In this document: positions 24,559-33,265 of the stretch, one piece after another
How the letters are laid out: every line of letters starts with the position of its first letter
How positions within the stretch are numbered: position 1 is the first letter of the stretch
Source: Ramlibacter sp.
Lineage (GTDB): Bacteria; Pseudomonadota; Gammaproteobacteria; Burkholderiales; Burkholderiaceae_C
Length of the DNA: 64,000 bases
Direction of reading: 5' to 3'
Assembly (NCBI GenBank): GCA_021323335.1
Contig: JAJTCN010000005.1
Location: 16,192 to 80,191 of the forward strand
Notes under the pieces: generated by a model
What the model was told of the DNA's origin: nothing
The model's input: only the letters and a program-made list of their open reading frames with translations
The model's database searches: none
Translations under genes and position numbers: made by a program

Positions 24559-25971
24559 TCAGCGGGGAACGAGGAACACCGACTTCTCCCGGACGTGCGC
24601 GTCGGCGCCGACGGCCTGGATGTCGAAGTGGATGGGATGGGAGCCGGGCGCGGCGGAGCCGTACGGCACCTGCAGGCGCACCGCGACCCAGCGGGATTCG
24701 GCGGCGCCGATCTCGACCACCGCGTCGGAAGCGATCGACAGGCCGGGCAGCCCGGCGGCATCGATGCGATAGCGCTGCGGCTGCTCGGTGGCGTTCATGA
24801 CCTGCAGGCGGTAGACGTTCTCCAGGCGGCCGCCCGGCACGATGCGCGCGAGCGCGGCGCGGTCGCGCACCACGTCCACCTTCAGCGGCATGCGCAGCGC
24901 CAGGCTGGCCATCATGCCCGCCGTCAGCACCAGCAGCACCGTCGCATACACCAGCACCCGCGGGCGCAGCACCCGGCGCAGGATGGCGTCGCTGCCGGAC
25001 CCCTCCGCCAGCGCGCGCTGCGTGGTGAAGCGGATCAGGCCGCGCGGATAGTGCATCTTGTCCATCACGGTGTCGCAGACGTCCACGCAGCCGGCGCAGC
25101 CGATGCATTCGTACTGCAGGCCGTTGCGGATGTCGATGCCGGTCGGGCAGACCTGCACGCACAGGTCGCAGTCGATGCAGGAGCCCAGGCCCTTGGCCCG
25201 CAGGTCGTCCTTGCGCCCGCGCGTGCCGCGCGGCTCGCCGCGCGCGCTGTCGTAGCTCACGATCAGCGTGTCCTGGTCGAACATCGCGCTCTGGAACCGG
25301 GCATACGGGCACATGTACTTGCACACCTGTTCGCGCATGAAGCCGGCGTTGCCGTAGGTCGCGAGGGCGTAGAAGAACACCCAGAACACCTCCCAGGAGC
25401 CCATGCGGGTCTGCAGGAACTCCAGGCCGAGTTCCTGGATGGGCGTGAAGTAGCCGACGAAGGTGAAGCCGGTCCACATGGCCAGCGTGATCCAGAGCAG
25501 GTGCTTGAACCATTTCTTGACCAGCTTTTCCAGCGAGAACGGCGCGCCATCGAGCTTGATGCGGGCGTTGCGTTCGCCCTCCACCTTGCGCTCGATCCAC
25601 AGGAACATCTCGGTGTAGACGGTCTGCGGGCAGGCGAAGCCGCACCACAGGCGGCCGGCGACGGCGGTGAAGAGGAACAGCGACAAGGCGCTGATCACCA
25701 GCAGGCCGGTGAGGTAGATGAAGTCCTGCGGGTAGAGGACGTAGCCGAAGATGTAGAAGCGGCGCGCGGCCAGGTCGAACAGCACGGCCTGGCGTTCGCC
25801 CCAGTTCAGCCAGGGCAGGCCGTAGAAGATGACCTGCGTCAGCCACACGAAGGCCCAGCGCCAGCGCGCGAAGAGGCCCGTCACCGCGCGGGGATAGATC
25901 TTCTTCTCGGAAGCATACAGCCCGTGGCCGCCTTCCTCGGGCGCGGCGGGGAGGATGGGGATGACTTTCAT
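24559..25971 (-). CDS. ccoG: Cytochrome c oxidase accessory protein CcoG (FixG/RdxA)
   Basis: CcoG is a membrane iron-sulfur protein that reduces copper(II) for delivery to cbb3 oxidase. The 470-residue protein has about five membrane helices. It contains the conserved CGFACPQTVYTEMFLW segment, CKYMCPYARFQ, and two 4Fe-4S clusters (CIDCDLCVQVCPTGID and CIGCAGCVDVCDTVMD). A C-terminal immunoglobulin-like domain ends HPIHFDIQAV. I start at MKVIPILPAAP, with GAGG close before it; twelve upstream codons are also open. An FNR box lies 37 bases upstream. Confidence 0.94.
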   Translation of the reverse strand: MKVIPILPAAPEEGGHGLYASEKKIYPRAVTGLFARWRWAFVWLTQVIFYGLPWLNWGERQAVLFDLAARRFYIFGYVLYPQDFIYLTGLLVISALSLFLFTAVAGRLWCGFACPQTVYTEMFLWIERKVEGERNARIKLDGAPFSLEKLVKKWFKHLLWITLAMWTGFTFVGYFTPIQELGLEFLQTRMGSWEVFWVFFYALATYGNAGFMREQVCKYMCPYARFQSAMFDQDTLIVSYDSARGEPRGTRGRKDDLRAKGLGSCIDCDLCVQVCPTGIDIRNGLQYECIGCAGCVDVCDTVMDKMHYPRGLIRFTTQRALAEGSGSDAILRRVLRPRVLVYATVLLVLTAGMMASLALRMPLKVDVVRDRAALARIVPGGRLENVYRLQVMNATEQPQRYRIDAAGLPGLSIASDAVVEIGAAESRWVAVRLQVPYGSAAPGSHPIHFDIQAVGADAHVREKSVFLVPR

Positions 25972-26007
25972 ACCTCGATATGGTGCGGCGGCACCGGGCC
26001 GCGGCAC

Positions 26008-26021
26008 TTGATATTGATCAG
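26008..26021. promoter_or_regulatory. FNR-type operator upstream of ccoG
   Basis: TTGATATTGATCAG matches TTGAT-N4-ATCAA except for the last base. It is 37 bases upstream of the ccoG start and downstream of the palindromic terminator that closes the ccoNOQP unit, so it suggests that ccoG-fixH has its own anaerobically induced promoter. Confidence 0.78.
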
Positions 26022-26038
26022 ACGCAAGGAAAAAGAAG

Positions 26039-26115
26039 TGGCGGGGTCGCTTTCGCGAACCCGCCCTACCGGTCCCGGTCTCCCGTAGGGCGGGTTCGCG
26101 CCAGCGACCCCGCCA
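26039..26115. repeat. Paired inverted palindromic (REP-like) element after ccoP
   Basis: Arms of about 31 bp start TGGCGGGGTCGC and end GCGACCCCGCCA, with 15 bases between them. The left arm holds CTTTCG and the right arm GCGCCA at the inner hairpin, so the arms are imperfect copies. It lies between ccoP and the FNR box of ccoG and may terminate the oxidase structural transcript. Confidence 0.8.
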
Positions 26116-26122
26116 GGGCCCC

Positions 26123-27040
26123 TCAAGGCTTCGGCGCCTGCGGCTTGTTGGTCATGCCCCAGACGTAGCTGGCCAGGACGTGGATCTGCGCATCGGTCAG
26201 CTTGCCTTCCTGCGCCGGCATCTCGTTGGTCCGGCCGCCGTTGACGATGGAGATGATGGCCTGCTCGCCGTAGCCATGCAGCCAGGTGTCGTCGGTGAGG
26301 TTGGGGGCGCCCAGCGCCTGGTTGCCCTTGCCGTCGATGCCGTGGCAGGCGGCGCACGCGCCGAACTTGGCCTTGCCCAGCTGCGCCCGCACCGAATCGT
26401 GCGGGGCCTTCGACAGGCTCAGGACGTAGTTGGCGACGTTCTTCACGTCGTCGGGCGAGCCGACGGCGGCGGCCATCGGCGGCATGGCGCCGACGCGGCC
26501 CTTGAGCACGGTCTCCTTGATCTTGTCGGGAGCGCCGCCGTACAGCCAGTCGGCATCGGCCAGGTTCGGGAAGCCCTTGCTGCCGCGCGCATCGGAACCG
26601 TGGCACTGGGCGCAGTTGTTCATGAACAGGCGCTCGCCCACGGCCATGGCATTGGCGTTGCCCGCCAGTTCCTCCGGGGGGCGCGCGGTGAACTGCGCGT
26701 ACAGCGGCTCCAGTTCCTTGTTGGCCTGCGCCACTTCGGCTTCGTACTCGCCGCGCTGGGTCCAGCCCAGCTCGCCCGGATAGGTCCCCAGGCCGGGATA
26801 GGCCACCAGGTACAGCAGGGAGAAGACGATGGTCAGGATGAACAGCCCCACCCACCACAGGGGCAGCGGGTTGTTCATTTCCGTCAGGTCCTCGTCCCAG
26901 ACGTGCCCGGTGGTGTTGTCCGCGCGCGCGGGAATCTTCTTGCGCGCCGTGATCCACAGCAGCAGCAGGCAGGCGACGATGCCGGCCAGCGTGGCGCCGG
27001 CCACGTACAGCGACCAGAAGCCGTTGGTGAAATCGCTCAT
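26123..27040 (-). CDS. ccoP: cbb3 oxidase dihaem subunit III
   Basis: CcoP brings electrons from soluble cytochromes to the CcoN-CcoO core. The 305-residue protein has two N-terminal membrane helices around the conserved cytoplasmic DEDLTEMNNPLPLWW segment. Two periplasmic c-type haem sites follow: CAQCHGSDARG near residue 140 and CAACHGIDGKG near residue 230, with Met-containing distal loops (AMPPMAAA, EMPAQEGKL). TAGGAGC precedes the ATG. It is the last gene of ccoN-ccoO-ccoQ-ccoP. Confidence 0.96.
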   Translation of the reverse strand: MSDFTNGFWSLYVAGATLAGIVACLLLLWITARKKIPARADNTTGHVWDEDLTEMNNPLPLWWVGLFILTIVFSLLYLVAYPGLGTYPGELGWTQRGEYEAEVAQANKELEPLYAQFTARPPEELAGNANAMAVGERLFMNNCAQCHGSDARGSKGFPNLADADWLYGGAPDKIKETVLKGRVGAMPPMAAAVGSPDDVKNVANYVLSLSKAPHDSVRAQLGKAKFGACAACHGIDGKGNQALGAPNLTDDTWLHGYGEQAIISIVNGGRTNEMPAQEGKLTDAQIHVLASYVWGMTNKPQAPKP

Positions 27041-27052
27041 GTCGCGTTGCTC

Positions 27053-27193
27053 CTATTGGTCTTGTTCGAAGGGAATCCGCGCGGCTTCCTCGAAACCCTC
27101 GCGGTTGCGGCGCGACCAGGCCCAGCCCCAGATGCCGACGAAGGTGACCAGCGAGGCGACGGTGGCGATCTCGCGCAAGGTGTTGACGTCCAT
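27053..27193 (-). CDS. ccoQ: cbb3 oxidase small subunit CcoQ
   Basis: A 46-residue protein starting MDVNTLREIATVASLVTFVG and ending in FEEAARIPFEQDQ. One membrane helix (VASLVTFVGIWGWAW) is followed by a basic then acidic tail with the RREGFEEAA-like pattern of CcoQ. AGGAG lies just before the ATG. It stabilises CcoP in the complex. It lies between ccoO (13 bases before) and ccoP (12 bases after). Confidence 0.93.
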   Translation of the reverse strand: MDVNTLREIATVASLVTFVGIWGWAWSRRNREGFEEAARIPFEQDQ

Positions 27194-27206
27194 TCTTTTC
27201 TCCTGG

Positions 27207-27836
27207 TTACTTCAGCGAGCGGCCGAGGACTTGCAGGTAGGCGACCAGTGCGTCCATCTCCGTCTTGCCCTTCAGGTCGGCCGGCGCCTTGGCGATCTCT
27301 TCATCGCTGTAGGGGGTGCCCACGGCGCGCAGCGCCTTCATGTGGGCCTGGATGCTGCCGGCGGCGGCGGGGGTCTTCTCCAGCCACGGATAGGCCGGCA
27401 TGTTCGACTCCGGCACCACGTCGCGCGGGTTGTTCAGGTGGATCCTGTGCCACTCGTCGCTGTACTTGCCGCCGACGCGATGCAGGTCGGGGCCGGTGCG
27501 CTTGGAGCCCCACTGGAACGGGCGGTCGTAGACGAACTCGCCGGCCACCGAGTAATGGCCGTAGCGCAGCGTCTCGGCGCGGAACGGCCGGATCATCTGC
27601 GAGTGGCAGTTGTAGCAGCCCTCGCGCACGTAGATGTCGCGGCCGGCGACCTGCATCGAGGTATACGGCTTCAGGCCCGCGATCGGCTCGGTGGTGGACT
27701 TCTGGAAGAACAGGGGCACGATCTCCACCAGGCCGCCGACGGCGACCACCAGCAGGATCAGCACGATCATCAGGAAGTTGCTGGTCTCGACCTTCTCGTG
27801 CGAGAAGGTGGCAACGGGGGTTGTGTTGTCGCTCAT
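27207..27836 (-). CDS. ccoO: cbb3 oxidase monohaem subunit II
   Basis: CcoO is the membrane-anchored cytochrome c that feeds electrons to CcoN. The 209-residue protein has one N-terminal helix ([25 protein letters not shown]). Its haem site is [14 protein letters not shown] near residue 72, the axial Met lies in ESNMPAYPW, and other family signatures include [29 protein letters not shown] start at MSDNTTPV, 16 bases after the ccoN stop; a longer reading would run back into ccoN. Confidence 0.96.
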   Translation of the reverse strand: MSDNTTPVATFSHEKVETSNFLMIVLILLVVAVGGLVEIVPLFFQKSTTEPIAGLKPYTSMQVAGRDIYVREGCYNCHSQMIRPFRAETLRYGHYSVAGEFVYDRPFQWGSKRTGPDLHRVGGKYSDEWHRIHLNNPRDVVPESNMPAYPWLEKTPAAAGSIQAHMKALRAVGTPYSDEEIAKAPADLKGKTEMDALVAYLQVLGRSLK

Positions 27837-27852
27837 GGTTGGATGCTTTCGT

Positions 27853-29292
27853 TCACGCTGCCTGGGCGAGCGGGGCCGGCACGCTGAAGCGCGCCGCACG
27901 GCCGTTGGCCACCGTCATCCAGGTGTTCCAGGCCATCAGCAGCATGCCGCCGAGGTAGAGCACGCCGCCGAGGAAGCGGATGACGTAGAAGGGATAGGTC
28001 GCCTTGACGGACTCGACGAAGGTGTAGGTGAGCGTGCCGTCGCCATTGACGGCGCGCCACATCAGGCCCTGCATCACGCCGGCGATCCACATGGCGGCGA
28101 TGTACAGCACGATGCCGATGGTCGCCATCCAGAAGTGCAGCTCGATCGCCGGCACCGAATACATCTTCTTCTGGCCGAACAGGCGCGGGACCAGGTAGTA
28201 CAGCGAACCCATCGTGATCAGGCCCACCCACCCCAGCGCGCCGGAGTGCACGTGGCCCACCGTCCAGTCCGTGTAGTGGGAGAGCGCGTTGACGGTCTTG
28301 ATGGACATCATCGGGCCCTCGAAGGTGCTCATGCCGTAGAACGACAGGGACACGATCATGAAACGCAGCACGGGGTCCTCGCGCAGCTTGTGCCAGGCGC
28401 CCGACAGCGTCATGATGCCGTTGATCATCCCGCCCCAGCTCGGGGCCAGCAGGATCAGGGAGAAGATCATGCCGACCGACTGCGTCCAGTCCGGCAGCGC
28501 CGTGTAGTGCAGGTGGTGCGGGCCCGCCCACATGTAGGTGAAGATCAGCGCCCAGAAGTGCACGATCGACAGGCGATAGCTGTAGACGGGACGCTCGGCC
28601 TGCTTGGGGATGAAGTAGTACATCATCCCGAGGAAGCCGGTGGTCAGGTAGAAGCCGACGGCGTTATGGCCGTACCACCACTGCACCATCGCGTCCTGCA
28701 CGCCGGCATAGGCCGAGTACGACTTCATCAGGCCCGCGGGGATGGCCGCGCTGTTCACCAGGTGCAGCAGCGCCACGGTGAGGATGAAGGCGCCGAAGAA
28801 CCAGTTGGCCACGTAGATGTGCTTGATCTTGCGCTTGCCGACGGTGCCGAAGAAGACGATGGCGTACGACACCCACACCAGCGTGATCAGGATGTCGATC
28901 GGCCATTCGAGTTCGGCGTACTCCTTGCCCGAGGTGTAGCCCAGGGGCAGGCTGATGGCGGCGGCGACGATGACCGCCTGCCAGCCCCAGAACGTGAACG
29001 AGGCCAGCTTGCCCATGAACAGGGGCACCTGGCAGGTGCGCTGCACGACCCAGTAGCTGGTGGCGAACAGGCCGCAGCCGCCGAAGGCGAAGATCACCGC
29101 GTTGGTGTGCAGCGGCCTCAGGCGCCCGTAGGACAGCCAGGGAATGCCGAAATTGAGTTCAGGCCATGCAAGCTGCGCCGCGATGAACACGCCGACCAGC
29201 ATGCCCACCACGCCCCAGACCACGGCCATCAACGTGAACTGCCGGACGACAGTGTCGTTGTATGTCGCTGGAGAGACGGTCGATTCGTTCAT
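27853..29292 (-). CDS. ccoN: cbb3 oxidase catalytic subunit I
   Basis: CcoN is the 12-helix haem b/haem b3-CuB subunit that reduces oxygen to water at very low oxygen and pumps protons. The 479-residue protein shows the expected haem and copper histidines: [26 protein letters not shown] (CuB His and the Tyr region), [14 protein letters not shown] (two CuB His), and [12 protein letters not shown] (haem ligands). AAGGTG precedes the ATG. An FNR-like box lies 53 bases upstream. It heads the ccoN-ccoO-ccoQ-ccoP unit. Confidence 0.97.
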   Translation of the reverse strand: MNESTVSPATYNDTVVRQFTLMAVVWGVVGMLVGVFIAAQLAWPELNFGIPWLSYGRLRPLHTNAVIFAFGGCGLFATSYWVVQRTCQVPLFMGKLASFTFWGWQAVIVAAAISLPLGYTSGKEYAELEWPIDILITLVWVSYAIVFFGTVGKRKIKHIYVANWFFGAFILTVALLHLVNSAAIPAGLMKSYSAYAGVQDAMVQWWYGHNAVGFYLTTGFLGMMYYFIPKQAERPVYSYRLSIVHFWALIFTYMWAGPHHLHYTALPDWTQSVGMIFSLILLAPSWGGMINGIMTLSGAWHKLREDPVLRFMIVSLSFYGMSTFEGPMMSIKTVNALSHYTDWTVGHVHSGALGWVGLITMGSLYYLVPRLFGQKKMYSVPAIELHFWMATIGIVLYIAAMWIAGVMQGLMWRAVNGDGTLTYTFVESVKATYPFYVIRFLGGVLYLGGMLLMAWNTWMTVANGRAARFSVPAPLAQAA

Positions 29293-29344
29293 GAAGCACC
29301 TTTTTTCGATGCTCCGAGTCTCCCTCCCGTCCGGAGGGTCGCGG

Positions 29345-29358
29345 TTGATGCAAGTCAA
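29345..29358. promoter_or_regulatory. FNR-type operator upstream of ccoN
   Basis: TTGATGCAAGTCAA has one mismatch from TTGAT-N4-ATCAA. It overlaps the 3' end of ccoS and lies 53 bases before the ccoN ATG, a spacing that fits an activator site near -41 of the oxidase promoter. Confidence 0.75.
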
Positions 29359-29492
29359 TCGCCCCGCAGGATGCGCTCGCCCTCGGCATCGACGCCGTCG
29401 AACTGGCCGCGCCACACCGCCCACGCGAGCGCGCCGAGGATGGCGAACGCGAGCACCACGGACAGGGGGATGAGGATGAAGAGGATGTCCAT
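29355..29492 (-). CDS. ccoS: cbb3 oxidase assembly protein CcoS
   Basis: A 45-residue protein beginning [20 protein letters not shown]. One membrane helix is followed by [19 protein letters not shown], the classic CcoS pattern of a hydrophobic segment then a FDD/FDG-type acidic tail. CcoS is needed for cofactor insertion into CcoN. It starts nine bases after the ccoI stop, so it is probably translated with ccoI, and its stop overlaps the FNR box serving ccoN. Confidence 0.92.
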   Translation of the reverse strand: MDILFILIPLSVVLAFAILGALAWAVWRGQFDGVDAEGERILRGD

Positions 29493-29500
29493 GATGTGTC

Positions 29501-29530
29501 GTCATCCCCGCGCAGGCGGGGATCCAGGGC
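29501..29530. repeat. Dispersed GTCATCCCCGCGCAGGCGGGGATCCAGG repeat, single copy
   Basis: GTCATCCCCGCG-CAGGCGGGGATCCAGGGC forms a hairpin around CCCCGC/GCGGGG. It overlaps the end of ccoI and supplies its last codons and stop. The same unit occurs as an inverted pair at 56191-56291. It resembles the ATTCCC-type short dispersed repeats of Neisseria and other betaproteobacteria. Confidence 0.8.
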
Positions 29531-31829
29531 TTTGAAGGGTGTCCAGTCGAGCCAGGCGCGCCGCATTGAGCACGACGAACAGCGAGCTGGCGGCCATGCC
29601 CAGGCCGGCCAGCCACGGCGGCATCATCCCGGCGATGGCGAGCGGCACGCTCAGCGCGTTGTAGCCCGCCGCCCAGCCCAGGTTCTGCCGCACCACGCGC
29701 CGGGTGCGCCGCGCCTGCAGCAGCAGCGCCGGCACGGCGTCGAGCCGGCCCCCCTGGATGATGAAGTCGGAGCGCTGCTGGGCGATCGGCACGCCCTGCC
29801 CCATGGCGATGGACAGGTTCGCGCGCGCCAGCACCGGCCCGTCGTTCATGCCGTCGCCGATCATCGCCACGCGATGGCCGGCCTGCTGCAGGGCCGCGAC
29901 GCGGTCCAGCTTGTCCTGCGGCGACTGGCCGCCCAGCGCCCGGCCGATGCCGGCCCGTTGCGCCAGCCGCGCCACCGCCTCCGGCCGGTCGCCGGAGAGC
30001 ATCTCGAGCGCGATGCCTTGCGCCTGCAGGGACGCGATGGCGGCGGGCGCGCCTGCGCGCAGGGTTTCGTCGATGTCGAAGCTGGCGAGCCAGCCCTGGC
30101 CGTCGGAGAGGTGGACGCGCGCGCTTTCCGCCGGGGTGCGCTGCGCGCAACCCGGCCTGCGGGATCCGTCCGCATCGTCTTCGTAGGCCGGGTTGGCGAA
30201 GCCACCCCGGCAAAACGCGCTCGACCCGAACCGCACGCGGACACCGTCCACCATGCCCTCGATGCCCTGCCCGGGATATTCCCTGGCTTCGACCGCTGCC
30301 GCCACATCCCCCGCGGCCGCCGCGATCGTCTGCGACACCGGATGCAGCGAATGCCGCGCCAGCGCCCCGGCCCAGGCCAGCGCCTGCTCCCGCGTCACGC
30401 CGTCCCGGACATGGACGGCCGTGACCGTCATGGGTTCGGCCGTGAGCGTGCCCGTCTTGTCGAACACCACCGTATCCACGGTGGCGCCGGTTTCCAGCGC
30501 TTCGAGCCGCCGCACCAGGATGCCGCGCCTGGCCAGCGCGCCCGCCGCCGCCAGCGTCGCGGCGGGCGTGGCCAGCGACAGCGCACACGGGCAGGTGACG
30601 ATCAGCACGGCCACCGCGATGCCCAGCGCGTGGCCGGGGCCTTCCGGCCACCACCACCAGGCCGCGCCCGCGGCCGCCACCAGCACGCCGGCCAGGAACG
30701 GCGAGGCGAAGCGGTCCGCCATGCGCGCGATCGCCGGCTTTTCCATCGACGCGCGCTCCATCAGCGCCACCACCTGGCCGAAGCGGGTGGCATCGCCGGT
30801 GCATTCCACCAGCACCAGCACCGTGCCGGCCAGGTTGGCGCTGCCCGCCACGACCGGATCGCCCGGACCGCGGGCAACGGGCTTCGACTCGCCGGTGAGC
30901 AGCGCCTCGTCGGCCTGGGTCTCGCCTTCGAGCACGCGGCCGTCCGCCGGAAAGACCTCGCCGGCATGGATGCGCACCCGGTCGCCGATGGCCAGGCGCC
31001 GCGCGGCGACGCGCTCGCTGCTGCCGTCGGCGGCAACGCGCTCCACCGTATCGGGCAGCCGGCGCACCAGCGCCTCCAGCGCGCCGGCCGTGCGGTCCCG
31101 CAGCCGCTGCTCCAGCAGGCGGCCGGACAGCAGGAAGAACACGAACATCGTCACCGAGTCGTACCAGACCTCCGCGCCCAGCGGGCCGGCGGGGTCGAAG
31201 GTGGCCGCGGTGCTGGCGCCGAAGGCGATGAGGATGCCCAGCGCCACCGGCACGTCCATGCCGATGCGGCCATGCCGCAGGTCGCGCCAGGCGGAGCCGA
31301 AGAAGGGGCGGCAGGAGAACAGCAGCACCGGCAGCGTGAGCAGCCACGAGGCCCAGCGCAGCAGCGCCGCCACGTCGGCCGTCATCTCGCCGGGCCCCGC
31401 CATGTACGCGGGCACCGCGTACATCATCACCTGCATCATGCAGAACCCGGCGACGAGCCAGCGCCACAGCAGCAGGCGCTGCGCCTGCCGGCGCGGCACG
31501 GCGGCCAGCGCGTCGGCCGCCGGCATGCCGCGGTAGCCCGCGCGTTCCAGCGCCTGCAGCCATTGCGAGGGGCGGCCCTTACGGGGCGACCAGACGACAC
31601 GCGCGGTGGCGGTGGCGCCGTTCACTTCCACGCCCTGCACGCCGGGCAGGCCGGACAGCGCCTGCTCGATGACGAGCGAACACCCCGGGCAGTACATGCC
31701 CTCGATGGCGAGATACGATTCCCAGGTCCCGGCGCGTTGCGGCACGGGCCGGCTGAAGGCCTCCCACTCCGCGGCCTCGTCGAGGACGGCGTGCGCGAAA
31801 ATGGGCGGGGCCAGGGTGGAAGCCTGCAT
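29502..31829 (-). CDS. ccoI: Copper-translocating P-type ATPase for cbb3 oxidase (CcoI/FixI)
   Basis: CcoI exports copper for the CuB site of CcoN. The 775-residue protein has a heavy-metal-binding domain with GMYCPGCS near residue 48, eight membrane helices, the actuator LTGESKP, the transport motif [12 protein letters not shown], the phosphorylation site [11 protein letters not shown], and the hinge [10 protein letters not shown]. The nucleotide-binding domain contains an unusual segment ([19 protein letters not shown]) that is the translation of a palindromic repeat inserted in frame. The last residues (SPGSPPARG) come from another dispersed repeat. The start is the ATG of MQASTLAPP. An FNR box lies 35 bases upstream. 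Confidence 0.94.
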   Translation of the reverse strand: MQASTLAPPIFAHAVLDEAAEWEAFSRPVPQRAGTWESYLAIEGMYCPGCSLVIEQALSGLPGVQGVEVNGATATARVVWSPRKGRPSQWLQALERAGYRGMPAADALAAVPRRQAQRLLLWRWLVAGFCMMQVMMYAVPAYMAGPGEMTADVAALLRWASWLLTLPVLLFSCRPFFGSAWRDLRHGRIGMDVPVALGILIAFGASTAATFDPAGPLGAEVWYDSVTMFVFFLLSGRLLEQRLRDRTAGALEALVRRLPDTVERVAADGSSERVAARRLAIGDRVRIHAGEVFPADGRVLEGETQADEALLTGESKPVARGPGDPVVAGSANLAGTVLVLVECTGDATRFGQVVALMERASMEKPAIARMADRFASPFLAGVLVAAAGAAWWWWPEGPGHALGIAVAVLIVTCPCALSLATPAATLAAAGALARRGILVRRLEALETGATVDTVVFDKTGTLTAEPMTVTAVHVRDGVTREQALAWAGALARHSLHPVSQTIAAAAGDVAAAVEAREYPGQGIEGMVDGVRVRFGSSAFCRGGFANPAYEDDADGSRRPGCAQRTPAESARVHLSDGQGWLASFDIDETLRAGAPAAIASLQAQGIALEMLSGDRPEAVARLAQRAGIGRALGGQSPQDKLDRVAALQQAGHRVAMIGDGMNDGPVLARANLSIAMGQGVPIAQQRSDFIIQGGRLDAVPALLLQARRTRRVVRQNLGWAAGYNALSVPLAIAGMMPPWLAGLGMAASSLFVVLNAARLARLDTLQSPGSPPARG
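30131..30210. repeat. REP-like paired palindrome inserted in frame within ccoI
   Basis: Left arm CCGGGGTGCGCTGCGCGCAA with CCCGGCCTGCG and right arm CGTAGGCCGGGTTGG with CGAAGCCACCCCGG match the family seen between genes at 2183, 10358 and 26039. Here it lies in the nucleotide-binding domain coding region. The reading frame passes through without a stop. Confidence 0.75.
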
Positions 31830-31863
31830 CCGGCAAGCGTACGGTCGCGGCCCGCCGACCCGG

Positions 31864-31877
31864 TTGACATGGATCAA
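31864..31877. promoter_or_regulatory. FNR-type operator between ccoI and uspA
   Basis: TTGACATGGATCAA has one mismatch from TTGAT-N4-ATCAA. It lies 35 bases upstream of ccoI on one side and 50 bases upstream of the first UspA gene on the other, so it could activate both divergent transcripts at low oxygen. Confidence 0.75.
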
Positions 31878-31926
31878 CCGCGGCGGGCCCCCCCCGCTTA
31901 AGCTGGCCCCACCAAAAGGAAGAGCC

Positions 31927-32370
31927 ATGTACCGACGCATCCTGGTTCCCACCGACGGCTCGACGCTGTCGAAGAAGGCGATGAAGAGCGCCATCGAGCT
32001 CGCGGCGAGCATCGGCGCGGAGGTCGTCGCCGTCAACGTGGTGCCGCGCTACCCCATGTCCTATTTCGAGGGCGGGGCCAACGTGTCCGGCGCCGAGGTC
32101 GCGCGGGTGGAGAAGCTCTGGGCCGAACAGGGCCAGTCGCTGGCCGACGACGTCGGCAAGGCGGCCGAGAAGGCAGGCGTGAAGGCGAAAGCCACCACCG
32201 TCCGCTCCGACCTGGTGGCCGAGGCGATCCTGGCGGCGGCGAAGAAGAACCGCTGCGACCTGATCGTGATGGCATCGCACGGGCGCAAGGGCCTCAAGCG
32301 CCTGCTCCTGGGCAGCGAAACGCAGCACGTCCTGACCCATGGCAATATCCCGGTGCTGGTCCTGCGCTGA
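31927..32370 (+). CDS. Universal stress protein, UspA family
   Basis: A 147-residue protein with the UspA fold: YRRILVPTDGSTLSKKAMKSAIELA at the start and the ATP-binding-type loop IVMASHGRKGLKRLLLGSETQHVLTHGNIPVLVL (G-2x-G-9x-G-S/T pattern) at the end. UspA proteins aid survival during stress and oxygen limitation. AAGGAAGAG precedes the ATG. An FNR box lies upstream, which is common for Usp genes beside oxidase and denitrification loci. Confidence 0.93.
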   Translation: MYRRILVPTDGSTLSKKAMKSAIELAASIGAEVVAVNVVPRYPMSYFEGGANVSGAEVARVEKLWAEQGQSLADDVGKAAEKAGVKAKATTVRSDLVAEAILAAAKKNRCDLIVMASHGRKGLKRLLLGSETQHVLTHGNIPVLVLR

Positions 32371-32403
32371 CCGGCTTTCCCCACTCACGAGAAAGAGACC
32401 CCC

Positions 32404-32826
32404 ATGAAGATCGTCCTGGCCGCCGACGGCAGCAGCTACACCAAGAAGGCCCTCGCCTTCCTCGTCACGCACGAAGAGTTCGGCGGCGCCGATGCCGAGA
32501 TCGTGGTCGTCAACGTCCAGCCGTCGGTGCCCCCGCGCGTCAAGAGCATGGTCGGCGCCGCGGCGGTGAACGACTACCACCGCGAGGAAGCCGAGAAGGT
32601 GCTCAAGCCGATCGAGAAGTTCCTGCAGCGGCACGACCTGCGCTACACCTCCCGATGGGCCGTGGGTTCGCCCAGCACGGAAGTCGTCAAGGTCGCCAGG
32701 AAAGAAGGCGCCCACCTGATCGTGATGGGCACGCACGGCCACGGCATCCTCGGCCGCGCCCTGCTGGGCAGCGTGGCGCAGAACGTGCTGACCACCTGCG
32801 ACATCCCGGTCCTGCTGGTCAAGTAA
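32404..32826 (+). CDS. Universal stress protein, UspA family
   Basis: A 140-residue second UspA-type protein, 33 bases downstream of the first and clearly diverged from it. It starts MKIVLAADGSSYTKKALAFL and ends with IVMGTHGHGILGRALLGSVAQNVLTTCDIPVLLVK, the full nucleotide-binding signature. It is probably cotranscribed with the first. A GC-rich hairpin without a T run follows at 32840-32859. Confidence 0.93.
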   Translation: MKIVLAADGSSYTKKALAFLVTHEEFGGADAEIVVVNVQPSVPPRVKSMVGAAAVNDYHREEAEKVLKPIEKFLQRHDLRYTSRWAVGSPSTEVVKVARKEGAHLIVMGTHGHGILGRALLGSVAQNVLTTCDIPVLLVK

Positions 32827-32872
32827 CCACCCCCGTCCCGGGCCGGCTGCCGCCGGCCCCGCAGCGGTTCCC

Positions 32873-32886
32873 TTGACATTCGTCAA
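32873..32886. promoter_or_regulatory. FNR/DNR-type operator upstream of the DUF2249-norB unit
   Basis: TTGACATTCGTCAA is a full palindrome of the FNR/DNR type with a TTGAC half-site on each strand. It precedes an NsrR-type operator and the DUF2249 gene. Activation by an FNR or NO-responsive DNR protein, with NsrR repression overlaid, is the expected logic for NO reductase. Confidence 0.7.
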
Positions 32887-32913
32887 AGCCGCACAGCGAA
32901 CCCTCTCGAACAA

Positions 32914-32936
32914 TAGATGCATTCCAAATGCATCTT
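32914..32936. promoter_or_regulatory. NsrR-type operator upstream of the DUF2249-norB unit
   Basis: The arms AGATGCATT and AAATGCATCT are separated by CC and form a near-perfect palindrome matching the known NsrR consensus (AAGATGCATTT-type arms). It lies 19 bases before the DUF2249 ATG, a place where bound NsrR would block transcription. The cognate regulator gene is 2.7 kb downstream. Confidence 0.82.
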
Positions 32937-32954
32937 TACGACAGAGGAGTTCGC

Positions 32955-33236
32955 ATGACCCGTACCGCATCCCGGATCGACGTCCGCACCGTCGCCCCGC
33001 GTGACCGCCATCCCTTGATCTTCTCCACCTTCGGCGCCCTCGCGGCGGGCGAGGCGCTGGAGCTCGTGAACGACCACGATCCCAAGCCCCTGTACTACCA
33101 GTTCAACGCCGAGATCCCCGGCCAGTTCGACTGGGAGTACCTCGAGCAGGGCCCCGACACCTGGCGTGTCGCCATCACCCGCACGGGCACCGGGCAGGCC
33201 AGCGGCAGCTGCTGCGGCAGCTGCGGCGGCGCCTAG
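32955..33236 (+). CDS. DUF2249 domain protein
   Basis: A 93-residue protein with one DUF2249 domain: IDVRTVAPRDRHPLIFSTFGALAAGEALELVNDHDPKPLYYQF, then GQFDWEYLEQGPDTWRVAITR. The tail is rich in glycine and cysteine (GSCCGSCGGA), which could bind metal. DUF2249 proteins often accompany NO-related genes but their activity is unknown. GAGGAG precedes the ATG. It is the first gene after the NsrR operator and 29 bases before norB. Confidence 0.88.
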   Translation: MTRTASRIDVRTVAPRDRHPLIFSTFGALAAGEALELVNDHDPKPLYYQFNAEIPGQFDWEYLEQGPDTWRVAITRTGTGQASGSCCGSCGGA

Positions 33237-33265
33237 TCATCCCTTCCCTAGCCCCTAGGAACATC

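Noticed and set aside
30131..30210. Frameshift caused by the repeat in ccoI
   Set aside because: The reading frame continues through the element and all downstream motifs stay in frame, so the gene is not broken.
27853..31563. A 1236-codon frame that runs through ccoN and upstream, suggesting a fusion
   Set aside because: Only the part from MNESTVSPA on is CcoN. The upstream part is a shadow of ccoI, which has its own frame with full motifs.
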